Origin: Actinoplanes ianthinogenes
GTDB lineage: Bacteria > Actinomycetota > Actinomycetes > Mycobacteriales > Micromonosporaceae
DNA: 64,000 bases
Assembly: GCF_018324205.1 (NCBI RefSeq)
Contig: NZ_AP023356.1
Location: 2,249,501-2,313,500 of the forward strand
Direction: 5' to 3'
The translations under genes and the position numbers were made by a program. Shown in pieces: positions 7,726 through 18,289 of this stretch (positions are counted from its first letter, which is position 1; each line of letters starts with the position of its first letter). The notes under the pieces were generated by a model. It was not told the DNA's origin. It did not search any database and worked only from the letters and a program-made list of their open reading frames with translations.

Positions 7726-8472
7726 GGCCCTATCCCGGCTGCGAATAGGGCCGTGAGCGCCAGCCCGACAGTCCCGGGCTGGTCCTGGTGGCCCTATCCC
7801 GGCCGGGGATAGGGCCGTGAGCGCCAGCCCGACAGTTCCCGGCTGGACCTGGTGGCCCTGGCTCGGCCGGGCATAGGGCCGTGGACGCCAGCCCGACAGT
7901 CCCGGGCTGGTCCTGGTGGCCCTATCCCGGCCGGGGATAGGGCCGTGAGCGCCAGCCCGACAGTTCCCGGCTGGACCTGGTGGCCCTGGCTCGGCCGGGC
8001 ATAGGGCCGTGGACGCCAGCCCGACAGTTCCCGGCTGGTCCTGGCGGCCCTATCCCGGCTACGGATAGGGCCATGAGCACCAGCCCGACAGTCCCGGGCT
8101 GGACCTGACAGCCCTATCCCGGCTACGGATAGGGCCATGAGCACCAGCCCGACAGTCCCGGGCTGGACCTGACAGCCCTACCCCGGCCGGGCATAGGGCC
8201 ATGAGCACCAGCCCGACAGTTCCCGGCTGGACCTGGTGGCCCTACCCCGGCCGGGCATAGGGCCATGAGCACCAGCCCGACAGTCCCCGGCTGGACCTGA
8301 CGGCCCTACCCCGGCTACGGATAGGGCCGTGAGCACCAGCCCGACAATCCCCGGCTGGACCTGACGGCCCTACCCCGGCTACGGATAGGGCCATGAGCGC
8401 CAGCCCGACAATCCCCGGCTGGCCCTGACGGCCCTATCCGGGCCGCGGATAGGGCCGTGGGCGCCAGCTCGT
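7726..8472. repeat. Tandem paired-hairpin array 1, about 12 units of roughly 63 bp
   Basis: Each unit holds two palindromes: GGCCCTATCC...GGATAGGGCC (hairpin 1, up to 11 bp stem) and CCAGCCCG-ACAGTC-CCGGGCTGG (hairpin 2), joined by short linkers. Linkers and loops vary in alternating types, for example GTGAGCGCC versus GTGGACGCC versus ATGAGCACC. The array fills the whole gap between the convergent argH region and the pectate lyase stop codon, beginning right at the latter. It keeps several frames open by chance, but no protein is supported. The related array 2 is at 31.0-31.6 kb. Confidence 0.93.
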
Positions 8473-9678
8473 CTACTTGTAGGTGATGTCGCTCTTGGTG
8501 ACCTTGCAGTTGGCGTTGTTCCAGCCCTCGCCGAGGTAGCTCGGCTCGCTGCCCTTGGCGACGCCCTTGTACTGGCCGCAGACCACGGCGCTGGCGCTGT
8601 TGGTCAGGGTCACGCGGGTGATGGTGGCGGTGTCGCCCCAGTTGGTGTTGATCCCGGCGACCATGTCGACGTCGTTCAGCAGCACGTTGTCGATCTTGAC
8701 GTTGCGTTGGTAGGAACTGGAGCAGTTGCCGCACGCCCGGTACAGCTTGCCGGAGCCGCTCAGGTAGAAGCCGGAGATGCTGACCGTCCCGTTCCCGTTG
8801 TGCTGGAACGTCTTGTCGCTGCCGGACCGCGCGCCGCCGCCGATCACGTAGCTGGTGCCGCCGCCGGCGCCCTGGAAGGTCGCGGCGTCCTCACCGATGT
8901 CGTTCCACCAGACGTTCTTGATGGTGCACGTGCCCTTGCAGTGCACGCCGTCACCGGCGGGCGAGCCGATGATGACGTTCTGGAGGGTGCCGCCGTTGGC
9001 GATCTCGAACATCGGGTCCTGTGACTCGCTCTGCGAGCCGTCGCCGATGCAGCAGTACGTCTTCATGCCGCCGTCGAAGGTGCCGGACACGGAGATCGTG
9101 CCGGAGACGCTCACCGAGCCGGTCGAGGTGGGCCAGGTGCCGGTCGGCGTGCCGGTGCCGCCGCCGGTCGGGCTCGGGCTCGCGGTCGGGCTGGTCGTCG
9201 GGGTCGTGCCGCCGCCCGCGGCGTACGTCTCGAACTCGGCGATCCGCGGCGCGCTGGACGCGGCGGTGATCTCGAAGGTCAGCTTCTTCAGCGCGGTCGA
9301 GGCGAACGAGATGCTGCTCGGGCTGCCGCTGCCGCTGGTCAGGACGGCGCCGCTGTCCGCGTTGAGCACCCGCCAGCCGGTGATCGAGCCGCCGCCGGAG
9401 GCCTGCCTGATGACGGCCGAGGAGACCGTGGTGGCGCTGCTCCACTTGACCGAGACGTACCCGGTCGTGCTGGCCGGCGCCCAATATGTGCTGGTATCGC
9501 CGTCCCGGACGTTGCCGTAGCTGGTGCCGCCGGCCTTGCTGGAACCGTCCGCACCGGCGCTGAGGCTCAGGTTGTCGGCGGCGAACGCGTAGGACGTCGG
9601 CAGGGTCAGGACTATCGCGGCGCTCACGGCCGCGGTGGCTCCCGCGGCTAGCCACCGCAGGGGGACTGGTCGTTTCAT
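8473..9678 (-). CDS. Secreted pectate lyase, family PL3, with N-terminal carbohydrate-binding domain
   Basis: 401 residues. A signal peptide (MKRPVPLRW, hydrophobic core, cut near AFAAD) leads to a discoidin-like domain (about 35-150: DGDTSTYWAP, SVKWSS, VIRQASGGGSITGW) that probably binds polysaccharide, a Thr/Pro/Ser linker (about 155-180), and a PL3 catalytic domain (about 195-400: MFEIANGGTLQNVIIG, GDGVHCKGTCTIKNVWW, EDAATFQG). Lysines and arginines of the parallel beta-helix act in calcium-dependent cleavage of pectate by beta-elimination. The start at 9678 is chosen for the signal peptide, over one 16 codons upstream. A 24-bp palindromic LacI-type operator lies before it, so induction by a plant sugar is likely. 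Its stop abuts hairpin array 1. Confidence 0.93.
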   Translation of the reverse strand: MKRPVPLRWLAAGATAAVSAAIVLTLPTSYAFAADNLSLSAGADGSSKAGGTSYGNVRDGDTSTYWAPASTTGYVSVKWSSATTVSSAVIRQASGGGSITGWRVLNADSGAVLTSGSGSPSSISFASTALKKLTFEITAASSAPRIAEFETYAAGGGTTPTTSPTASPSPTGGGTGTPTGTWPTSTGSVSVSGTISVSGTFDGGMKTYCCIGDGSQSESQDPMFEIANGGTLQNVIIGSPAGDGVHCKGTCTIKNVWWNDIGEDAATFQGAGGGTSYVIGGGARSGSDKTFQHNGNGTVSISGFYLSGSGKLYRACGNCSSSYQRNVKIDNVLLNDVDMVAGINTNWGDTATITRVTLTNSASAVVCGQYKGVAKGSEPSYLGEGWNNANCKVTKSDITYK

Positions 9679-9726
9679 CGCTTGACTCACTTCCGCTTCA
9701 AGGGGGATGCGCGGAGCCGCGGCCAT

Positions 9727-9750
9727 CGGCAGGAAAGCGCTTTCCTGCCG
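9727..9750. promoter_or_regulatory. LacI-family operator before the pectate lyase gene
   Basis: A perfect 24-bp palindrome with core AGGAAAGCGCTTTCCT, centred between 9738 and 9739, lies about 50 bases before the pectate lyase start. GGAAAGCGCTTTCC-type palindromes are the usual sites of LacI-family repressors in front of actinobacterial polysaccharide-degrading genes. No lacI gene lies adjacent, so the repressor acts from elsewhere. Confidence 0.8.
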
Positions 9751-9809
9751 ACGATAGAGAGGCGTCGATGGGATGGCAAGGGGGAGTCAAAATCGGTCAT
9801 GGGGGCGGA

Positions 9810-9859
9810 TTGAGCGATCGCTCAAAACGTCGTAGGCTTCGGTTTGAGCGATCGCTCAA
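9810..9859. promoter_or_regulatory. Promoter with two identical TetR-type palindromes before the epimerase gene
   Basis: TTGAGCGATCGCTCAA occurs twice, at 9810-9825 and 9844-9859, exactly 34 bases apart. The first contains TTGAGC (9810-9815), spaced 17 bases from TAGGCT (9833-9838), a plausible -35/-10 pair; the second palindrome covers the expected transcription start. The geometry is that of tight repression. No TetR gene is adjacent. Confidence 0.8.
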
Positions 9860-9875
9860 GCACCGGAGGTGTCTC

Positions 9876-10940
9876 ATGAAGGTCGTCATTCCCGGAGGTA
9901 CCGGGCAGGTCGGCACGATCCTGGATCGGGCGCTGACCGCCGCGGGTCACGATGTCGTCGTGCTGACCCGCTCGCCGCGGGCCTCGCGCGAGGCCCGGCG
10001 GGACTCTCGCGAAGGCCGCCGGGACTCGCGCGAAGCCCGGCGGGACGGGCATCAGGTCGAGCGGGAGAACGCGACGCCGGGCGCGCGTCAGGTTCGCTGG
10101 GACGGCTCGACTCCGGGTGACTGGGTCGACGAGATCGACGGCAGCGACGTCGTCATCAACCTGGCGGGCCGTAGCGTGAGCTGCCGCTACACCCCGGAGA
10201 ACCTGGCCGCCATGATGAATTCCCGGGTCGACTCGGCCCGCGCGGTCGGCGACGCCATCGCCCGGGCCGTCCGCCCGCCGAGGGTGTGGTTGCAGATGAG
10301 CACCGCGACGATCTACGCACACCGCTTCGACGCGGCCAACGACGAGGACACCGGCATGATCGGCGGCCACGAGGAGGGCGTTCCCGGCTACTGGGCCTAC
10401 AGCATCGAGATCGACCGGAACTGGGAGGCCGCGCAGGAGCAGGCCGCGACCCCGCACACCCGCAAGGTCGCGCTGCGCTCGGCCATGGTGATGAGCCCCG
10501 ACCGGGGTGGCGTCTTCGACGTGCTGAGCCGGCTCGCCCGTCTCGGCCTCGGCGGCCCGGTGGCCGGCGGCCGGCAGTACGTGTCGTGGATCCACGACCA
10601 CGACTTCGTCCGCGCCGTCCGCTTCCTGATCGACCGCGACGACCTCACCGGTCCGGTGAACCTGGCCGCTCCCGGCCCCCTCCCGCAGCGCGAGTTCATG
10701 CGCGAGCTGCGGTCGGCCTGGCGGATGCCGCTCGGCCTGCCCGCCACCGCCTGCATGGCCGAGCTCGGCGCCTTCGCCCTGCGTACCGACACCGAGCTGC
10801 TGCTGAAAAGCCGCCGTGTCGTCCCGGGCCGCCTCACGGAGGCGGGTTTCACGTTCGACCACCCGCGGTGGCGGTCCGCCGCCACCGACCTGACCCGACG
10901 CCACCGTGAGTGCCGGCCCGGCGCGGTCCGGTTGAGCTGA
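9876..10940 (+). CDS. TIGR01777-type NAD(P)-dependent epimerase (YfcH/SDR39U1-like)
   Basis: 354 residues. It opens with the Rossmann motif VVIPGGTGQVGTIL; VVINLAGRSV (near 100), SARAVGDAI, the W-Y-S triad region and the C-terminal DUF1731-type segment (PLGLPATACMAELGAF, about 285-300) mark the family, whose substrate is unknown. An unusual insertion at about residues 36-60 repeats SREARRDSREGRRD, encoded by short tandem repeats. ATG 9876 follows CCGGAGGT. It is preceded by two identical palindromes that should hold it repressed. Its last codons (TTGAGCTGA) are the first bases of repeat copy C, exactly as dapE ends in copy A. Confidence 0.88.
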   Translation: MKVVIPGGTGQVGTILDRALTAAGHDVVVLTRSPRASREARRDSREGRRDSREARRDGHQVERENATPGARQVRWDGSTPGDWVDEIDGSDVVINLAGRSVSCRYTPENLAAMMNSRVDSARAVGDAIARAVRPPRVWLQMSTATIYAHRFDAANDEDTGMIGGHEEGVPGYWAYSIEIDRNWEAAQEQAATPHTRKVALRSAMVMSPDRGGVFDVLSRLARLGLGGPVAGGRQYVSWIHDHDFVRAVRFLIDRDDLTGPVNLAAPGPLPQREFMRELRSAWRMPLGLPATACMAELGAFALRTDTELLLKSRRVVPGRLTEAGFTFDHPRWRSAATDLTRRHRECRPGAVRLS

Positions 10941-11134
10941 CCGCTTTTCACCAGCGGCCCGGGCGAGTCGACCGCTTTTCACCAGCGGCCCGGGCGAGTC
11001 GACCGCTTTTCGCCAGCGGCCCGGCGTGGCTCGGACCGCTCACGATTTTGTACGTCCTGGCAGAGCTCTGCCGAGCGGCGCGACGCCCGCCGTGCTCCGG
11101 ACCGCCCGGCGGGCTCCGGGCGGGGCGGGTGGTC
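10934..11134 (+). repeat. Dispersed intergenic element, copy C, with a 31-bp tandem triplication
   Basis: The left end is a 31-bp unit (GAGCTGACCGCTTTTCACCA...) present three times at 10934, 10965 and 10996; the first supplies the epimerase stop. After a hairpin-forming GCGGCCCGGCG...CGGACCGCT comes CACGATTTTGTACGTCCT, CAGAGCTCTG, and the GC-rich tail CCGCCCGGCGGGCTCCGGGCGG ending in GGGCGGGTGG near 11132. It is the same element as copy A in opposite orientation. Confidence 0.8.
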
Positions 11135-11137
11135 GCG

Positions 11138-11329
11138 GATCGGCCCCACCTGCCTGACGGGCCTGCGGGCGTGGGTGCGACCGCGGATCGGCCCCACCCG
11201 CCGGACGGACCACGGACGCCGAGGGTGTTCGCCGACCGGCCGCGCCTGCCCGACGAGCCACGGACGCCGAGGGTGATCGCCGACCGGCCGCGCCTGCCTG
11301 ACGGGCCACGGACGCGGACGGAGATCTGA
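11138..11329 (+). repeat. Four tandem 48-bp repeats
   Basis: Units begin at 11138, 11186, 11234 and 11282; units 3 and 4 share GACCGGCCGCGCCTGCC, units 1 and 2 share GATCGGCCCCACC. Since 48 is a multiple of 3, one frame reads a 16-residue repeat ADRPRLPDGPRTPRV-like four times and stops at 11329. That frame is open from an ATG at 10910 inside the epimerase end, but without a ribosome site, so coding is unproven. Confidence 0.75.
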
Positions 11330-11446
11330 GGAGGCGGTGCTGACGGGACTGGGGCGGAGCGGCCCGAGGTGCGGTGGGCCTGGACCCACTCGGCCTTCCG
11401 CCCAGACGGATACTCCCCGCCGAGCACGCTCCGTAACGTCGTCGGC

Positions 11447-11818
11447 ATGGACATCACGACGCGGACGCAGGCTCCGACCACCGCCCTCGACAAGGCCGCC
11501 ACCAGCATGAAGGCTTTCACCGTCCTGAGCAGCACGGCGCTGGCGGGCCTGGCCGCCGTCGCGATACACGGTCACTCGGTGAACACGTTCATGTGGGTCC
11601 GCGGCGCGCTGCTGCCGATCGTGGCGGTCCTGCTGTACCGGATGACCCGCGGTGGCGAGAAAGCCCTCGACCGCCTTCGCACGCTCACCGTGATCATGCC
11701 GATCGCCGTCATCGGCATCGACCTGATCCCCGGGGTGTGCCCGTTCTGGTACGCGGCCGTCCAGACGGTCTGCATGATCCCGGTGATCGTCGCGGCCATC
11801 CAGCTTCGGACCCGCTGA
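11447..11818 (+). CDS. Small membrane protein, function unknown
   Basis: 123 residues. After a ~25-residue N-terminal tail, four hydrophobic segments are visible at about 24-42 (TVLSSTALAGLAAVAIHG), 50-66 (GALLPIVAVLLY), 83-100 (VIMPIAVIGIDLIPG) and 102-119 (FWYAAVQTVCMIPVIVAA). The pattern resembles small four-helix membrane proteins common in actinobacteria (DoxX-like or DUF families); no catalytic motif is seen. ATG 11447 was chosen because upstream codons look non-coding. It lies just ahead of the double-HTH gene at 11846 and may be co-transcribed with it. Confidence 0.75.
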   Translation: MDITTRTQAPTTALDKAATSMKAFTVLSSTALAGLAAVAIHGHSVNTFMWVRGALLPIVAVLLYRMTRGGEKALDRLRTLTVIMPIAVIGIDLIPGVCPFWYAAVQTVCMIPVIVAAIQLRTR

Positions 11819-11845
11819 TTTGGCGAGGGCCGGTAGGTTGGCGAC

Positions 11846-12658
11846 GTGACCGACGCTGAGCCGAGCTGGGTGGATCGCATCGTCGCCGAGTTCGGTGACG
11901 GTTACGACGTGCAGAGCATCGCCCTGCGCTATGGGATGACCGTCGAGCAGGTCTATGCGGTGGTCGAGCGTGAGGTCGGGCCGGCGGGGCAGCATCCGCC
12001 GCAGCCGGGCTACTACGCCCCGCCGGGCAACTACCCGCCGGCCGGATATCCCGCGCCGCAGGGCTATCCCTCGCCGCCGGGCTACTACCCGCCACCCGAG
12101 CAGCAAGCGCCCCCGGCCCACTACCCGCCGCCGGCCCAGCCAGCACCCCCGGGCTACCAAGCGCCACCCGCCCAAGCAACACCGCCGGGCTACTACCCAC
12201 CGCCGGAACAGCAAGCGCCCCCGGCCCAGCCAGCACCCCCGGGCTACCAAGCGCCGCCCGCCCAAGCAACACCGCCGGGCTACTACCCACCGCCGGAACA
12301 GCAAGCGCCCCCGGCCCAGCCAGCACCCCCGGGCTACCAAGCGCCACCCGCCCAAGCAACACCGCCGGCCTACTACCCACCGCCGGCCCAGCAAGCGCCG
12401 CCGGCCTACTACCCGCCACCCGGGCAACCATTGCCACCCGGCTACTACGCCCCGCCGGGTGCTTACGGACCGCCCGGACATCAGGTGCCCGGTTACCCGC
12501 CGCCGCAGCCCGCCGTCGACGAGGACGCCATCGTCGCCGAGTACGCCGACGGGCACGACGTGAACGGGATCGCTCAGCGGCACGGGATCACCCCGGAGCG
12601 GGTCTACGAGGTGATTCAGCGCGTCCTGCGGGCGGAGCCCCCACCCACCGCGCTCTAG
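11846..12658 (+). CDS. Two homologous HTH-like modules joined by a Pro/Tyr/Gln-rich repeat linker
   Basis: 270 residues. Residues ~9-44 (IVAEFGDGYDVQSIALRYG...) and ~226-262 (IVAEYADGHDVNGIAQRHG...) are clearly related to each other: both fit IVAE-x2-DG-x-DV-x2-IA-x-R-x-G-x-T-x-E-x-VY-x-V, which reads as a short helix-turn-helix like sigma region 4 or resolvase tails. Between them, ~180 residues are almost only P, Y, G, Q and A, with a 30-residue unit (QAPPAQATPPGYYPPPEQQA...) repeated nearly three times. It would be a soluble protein able to hold two DNA or protein sites through a disordered tether. GTG 11846 has only a weak ribosome site. Function unknown. Confidence 0.85.
   Translation: MTDAEPSWVDRIVAEFGDGYDVQSIALRYGMTVEQVYAVVEREVGPAGQHPPQPGYYAPPGNYPPAGYPAPQGYPSPPGYYPPPEQQAPPAHYPPPAQPAPPGYQAPPAQATPPGYYPPPEQQAPPAQPAPPGYQAPPAQATPPGYYPPPEQQAPPAQPAPPGYQAPPAQATPPAYYPPPAQQAPPAYYPPPGQPLPPGYYAPPGAYGPPGHQVPGYPPPQPAVDEDAIVAEYADGHDVNGIAQRHGITPERVYEVIQRVLRAEPPPTAL
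12131..12390 (+). repeat. 90-bp tandem repeat inside the linker-protein gene
   Basis: The segment GGGCTACCAAGCGCC recurs at 12151, 12241 and 12331, exactly 90 bases apart, with one or two silent differences between copies. It encodes the 30-residue Pro/Tyr/Gln unit. The near identity at DNA level points to recent expansion and likely length variation between strains. Confidence 0.9.
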
Positions 12659-12675
12659 GCGTACCGAAAAGGAAA

Positions 12676-12703
12676 GCACGCCCACCGGAAGCGGTGGGCG
12701 TGC
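12676..12703. terminator. Bidirectional terminator between the linker-protein gene and argG
   Basis: GCACGCCCACCG and CGGTGGGCGTGC form a perfect 12-bp stem closed by GAAG. On the minus strand it is followed by TTTCCTTTT, so it fits the end of the long arg operon; it can also serve the plus-strand gene ending at 12658. Confidence 0.85.
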
Positions 12704-12720
12704 CGTGGGTGAAGCGGTCC

Positions 12721-13956
12721 CTACTCGGCCGGCGAGGCGGCCAGGCGGGCGATGCTGCCCGGCATCGCATACATGTGGGCGAAGGCCCGCGCCTGCTCCC
12801 CGGTCCACGCCGAGGAACCGTGGCCGTACACGATGCCCGCGCGGGTCGCGGCGTCCAGCAGGCTGTGCGGGCTCGACGAGCCGAGCAGGACGATGTTGCC
12901 CTTGTGCAGCTTGACCCGGACGGTGCCGGTGACCCTCGTCTGGCTGGAGTCCAGGAACGCCCGGAAGTCGTCCATGATCGGGTCGAAGTAGACGGCCTCG
13001 TGGAGCAGGTCGCCGTAGGTGTTGCCGAGCTGGGCCTTGGTGGCCTGCTGGCGGTTGGAGAGGACCAGTTTCTCCAGCTCACGGTGGGCGGCGATGAGGA
13101 TCAGCATGCCGGGGGCCTCGAAGCCGACCCGGGCCAGGTTGCCGACCATGGTGGAGCCCATGTGGATGCCGCGGCCGACGCCGTGCTCGCCGCCGAGGAC
13201 GTTGAGCGCGGAGAGGATCGCGTAGTTCGGCGCGTCCTCGGAGACCAGCGGCTCGCCGTCCACGACGGCCGAGGTCACCACACCCTTGTCGAAGCTGAGG
13301 TGCAGCTCGACACCCTCGTCCGGGGCGTCGGCGATCGACTTGGTGTAGGTCCAGGCGTCCTCCGGGAGGTACTCCCAGGAGCCGTAGGTCTCCTCACCAC
13401 CGATCGACGTGCCGATCAGGCCCTCGTTGATCGAGTACTTCTTGACCTTCTCGCTGACCGCGAAGCCGCGGCTGCGCAGGAACTCGGCCTCCTCCTCGCG
13501 GACCAGGCGCTCGTCCCGGACCGGGGTGATGATCTCCAGGTGCGGGGCGAGGGCGCGGATCACCGCGTCGTACCGGACGTGGTCGGCGCCGGCGCCGGTG
13601 GAGCCGTGCGCGATGCCGGTGGCGCCGACCTTGAGGGCGACCTCGACGACCTTCTCCGCCTGGATCAGCCGCTCCGCGCCGACGCACGACGGGTAGGCGC
13701 CGTTGCGCAGGTAGTTCGCCTTGATCGCGTAGGTGACGACGCGGTCGTAGAGCTCGGCGCGGGCGTCGACCACGTGGTGCTCGACGGCGCCCAGCTCCTC
13801 GGCACGGGCCTTGACGGCCTCGGCCTCACCGCTGTGCAGGCCACCGGTGTCGATGTTGGCGGTCACCACGTCCCAGCCCTTCTCGCGGAAGTCCACGAGG
13901 GCGTACGAGGTGTCCAGCCCACCGGAGAAGGCGAGAACGATCTTGCGCTTGGTCAT
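12721..13956 (-). CDS. argG: Argininosuccinate synthase, Bacteroidetes-like class
   Basis: 411 residues. It joins citrulline and aspartate with ATP to form argininosuccinate. The N-type ATP pyrophosphatase loop AFSGGLDTS is at residues ~9-17. The following segments (TANIDTGG, LRNGAYPSCVGAER, AHGSTGAGADHVR, IITPVRDERL, INEGLIGTSIGGEET) match the ArgG class I know from Bacteroidetes rather than the usual actinobacterial form with AVAVDVGQGG. It is the last gene of the arg operon, overlapping the unknown gene before it by 4 bases, and ends at a strong terminator. The odd class suggests transfer or an ancient paralogue swap. Confidence 0.94.
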   Translation of the reverse strand: MTKRKIVLAFSGGLDTSYALVDFREKGWDVVTANIDTGGLHSGEAEAVKARAEELGAVEHHVVDARAELYDRVVTYAIKANYLRNGAYPSCVGAERLIQAEKVVEVALKVGATGIAHGSTGAGADHVRYDAVIRALAPHLEIITPVRDERLVREEEAEFLRSRGFAVSEKVKKYSINEGLIGTSIGGEETYGSWEYLPEDAWTYTKSIADAPDEGVELHLSFDKGVVTSAVVDGEPLVSEDAPNYAILSALNVLGGEHGVGRGIHMGSTMVGNLARVGFEAPGMLILIAAHRELEKLVLSNRQQATKAQLGNTYGDLLHEAVYFDPIMDDFRAFLDSSQTRVTGTVRVKLHKGNIVLLGSSSPHSLLDAATRAGIVYGHGSSAWTGEQARAFAHMYAMPGSIARLAASPAE

Positions 13957-14842
13957 CGGGACAGTTCCTTTTCGAGAATCGGCACGTACGTCTTACCGTC
14001 TTGCCGGACGTGCCCGGGCGGCAGGACATAGAACTCACAGCGCCCCGCCTCGATGTCCTTCTGCATCGCCTGCTGACGGTCGTAGTCGAACGGGTCGAGC
14101 AGGAACGTCGGCTCCGGATCCCGGAAACCGGCCGGCAGGGTGAGGTCGGACTGGTAGACGAACGAGCCCGGCGAGGTGTGGAACGGCACGGTGGCGACCA
14201 GCACCTTCAGCGCGCCGAACTCGGTGTGCACCTTGAGGGCGCTGTTGTCGTACTGGGTGACGCCGTCCAGTTTCTGCGCGCGGTACGCGGAGAGTGCCAG
14301 CGCCTTGGCCGCCTTGCCGAGCCCGACGGCCGGCATCAGCGACCACAGCGACCAGCCGACCCAGCGACCGGGCTCGGCCGAGGGCGCCGCGCAGTAGCCG
14401 CCGACCGGGACCGGGCCGGTGTATCCGCTGGCCCGCATGTCCTCCTGCACCTTGCGCAGCAGCTGCTTCACGTCGGTGTCGAAGCGGAACGTGCTGCGCT
14501 CGACCATGGCCGCGAACTCGTCCTGCGGCAGGCTCGCGATCAGCGCGGCGGCCGGCATCAGGATCAGGTCGACCATCACCCACTGCGGCATCGGGATGCC
14601 CCGGTCACCGAACGCGATGCCGTTGATCACGTTGAACAGGTTGAGGAAGTCCCGCACCGACCAGTCCCGCTCGGACGTGTCGGTGAAGTCGAGCCAGTTC
14701 AGCTTGTGGCCGTACGGCAGCTCGTTGAGCTGCGGGCGGACCGTCTCGTTGGAGGCGAGGAAGAACTCCACGCCGAGTCCGGTCAGCTTGCCGGTGTGGT
14801 CGGCGAAGTCGGGGAAACGTGTCTCCACCGCGGACGAGAAGA

Positions 14843-14846
<4 letters not shown>
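13953..14846 (-). CDS. Unknown protein embedded in the arginine operon
   Basis: 297 residues, not recognised. It overlaps argR by 4 bases at its start and argG by 4 at its end, so it is translated with both. The sequence is well-behaved (mixed hydrophobic and charged, no membrane helix or signal): notable stretches are [47 protein letters not shown], a glycine-rich [12 protein letters not shown] and a Pro-rich beta segment [22 protein letters not shown]. Its place argues for a role linked to argininosuccinate synthesis or arginine control, perhaps accompanying the unusual ArgG, but nothing in the sequence proves it. An acetyltransferase fold cannot be ruled out. Confidence 0.85.

Positions 14847-18285
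<3,439 letters not shown>

Positions 18286-18289
<4 letters not shown>

Noticed and set aside
7794..8144. Proteins encoded across hairpin array 1
   Set aside because: Open frames arise because a ~63-bp unit keeps frame; no ribosome site, and the translation is only the repeat in several frames and both strands.
7726..8472. CRISPR array
   Set aside because: The variable parts between palindromes are not unique spacers, the whole ~63-bp unit repeats, and no cas gene is nearby.
10979..12808. Minus-strand frame over the linker-protein gene
   Set aside because: Antisense of Pro/Tyr codons gives Gly/Arg/Trp repeats; the plus-strand protein has two related folded modules and a proper stop before a terminator.
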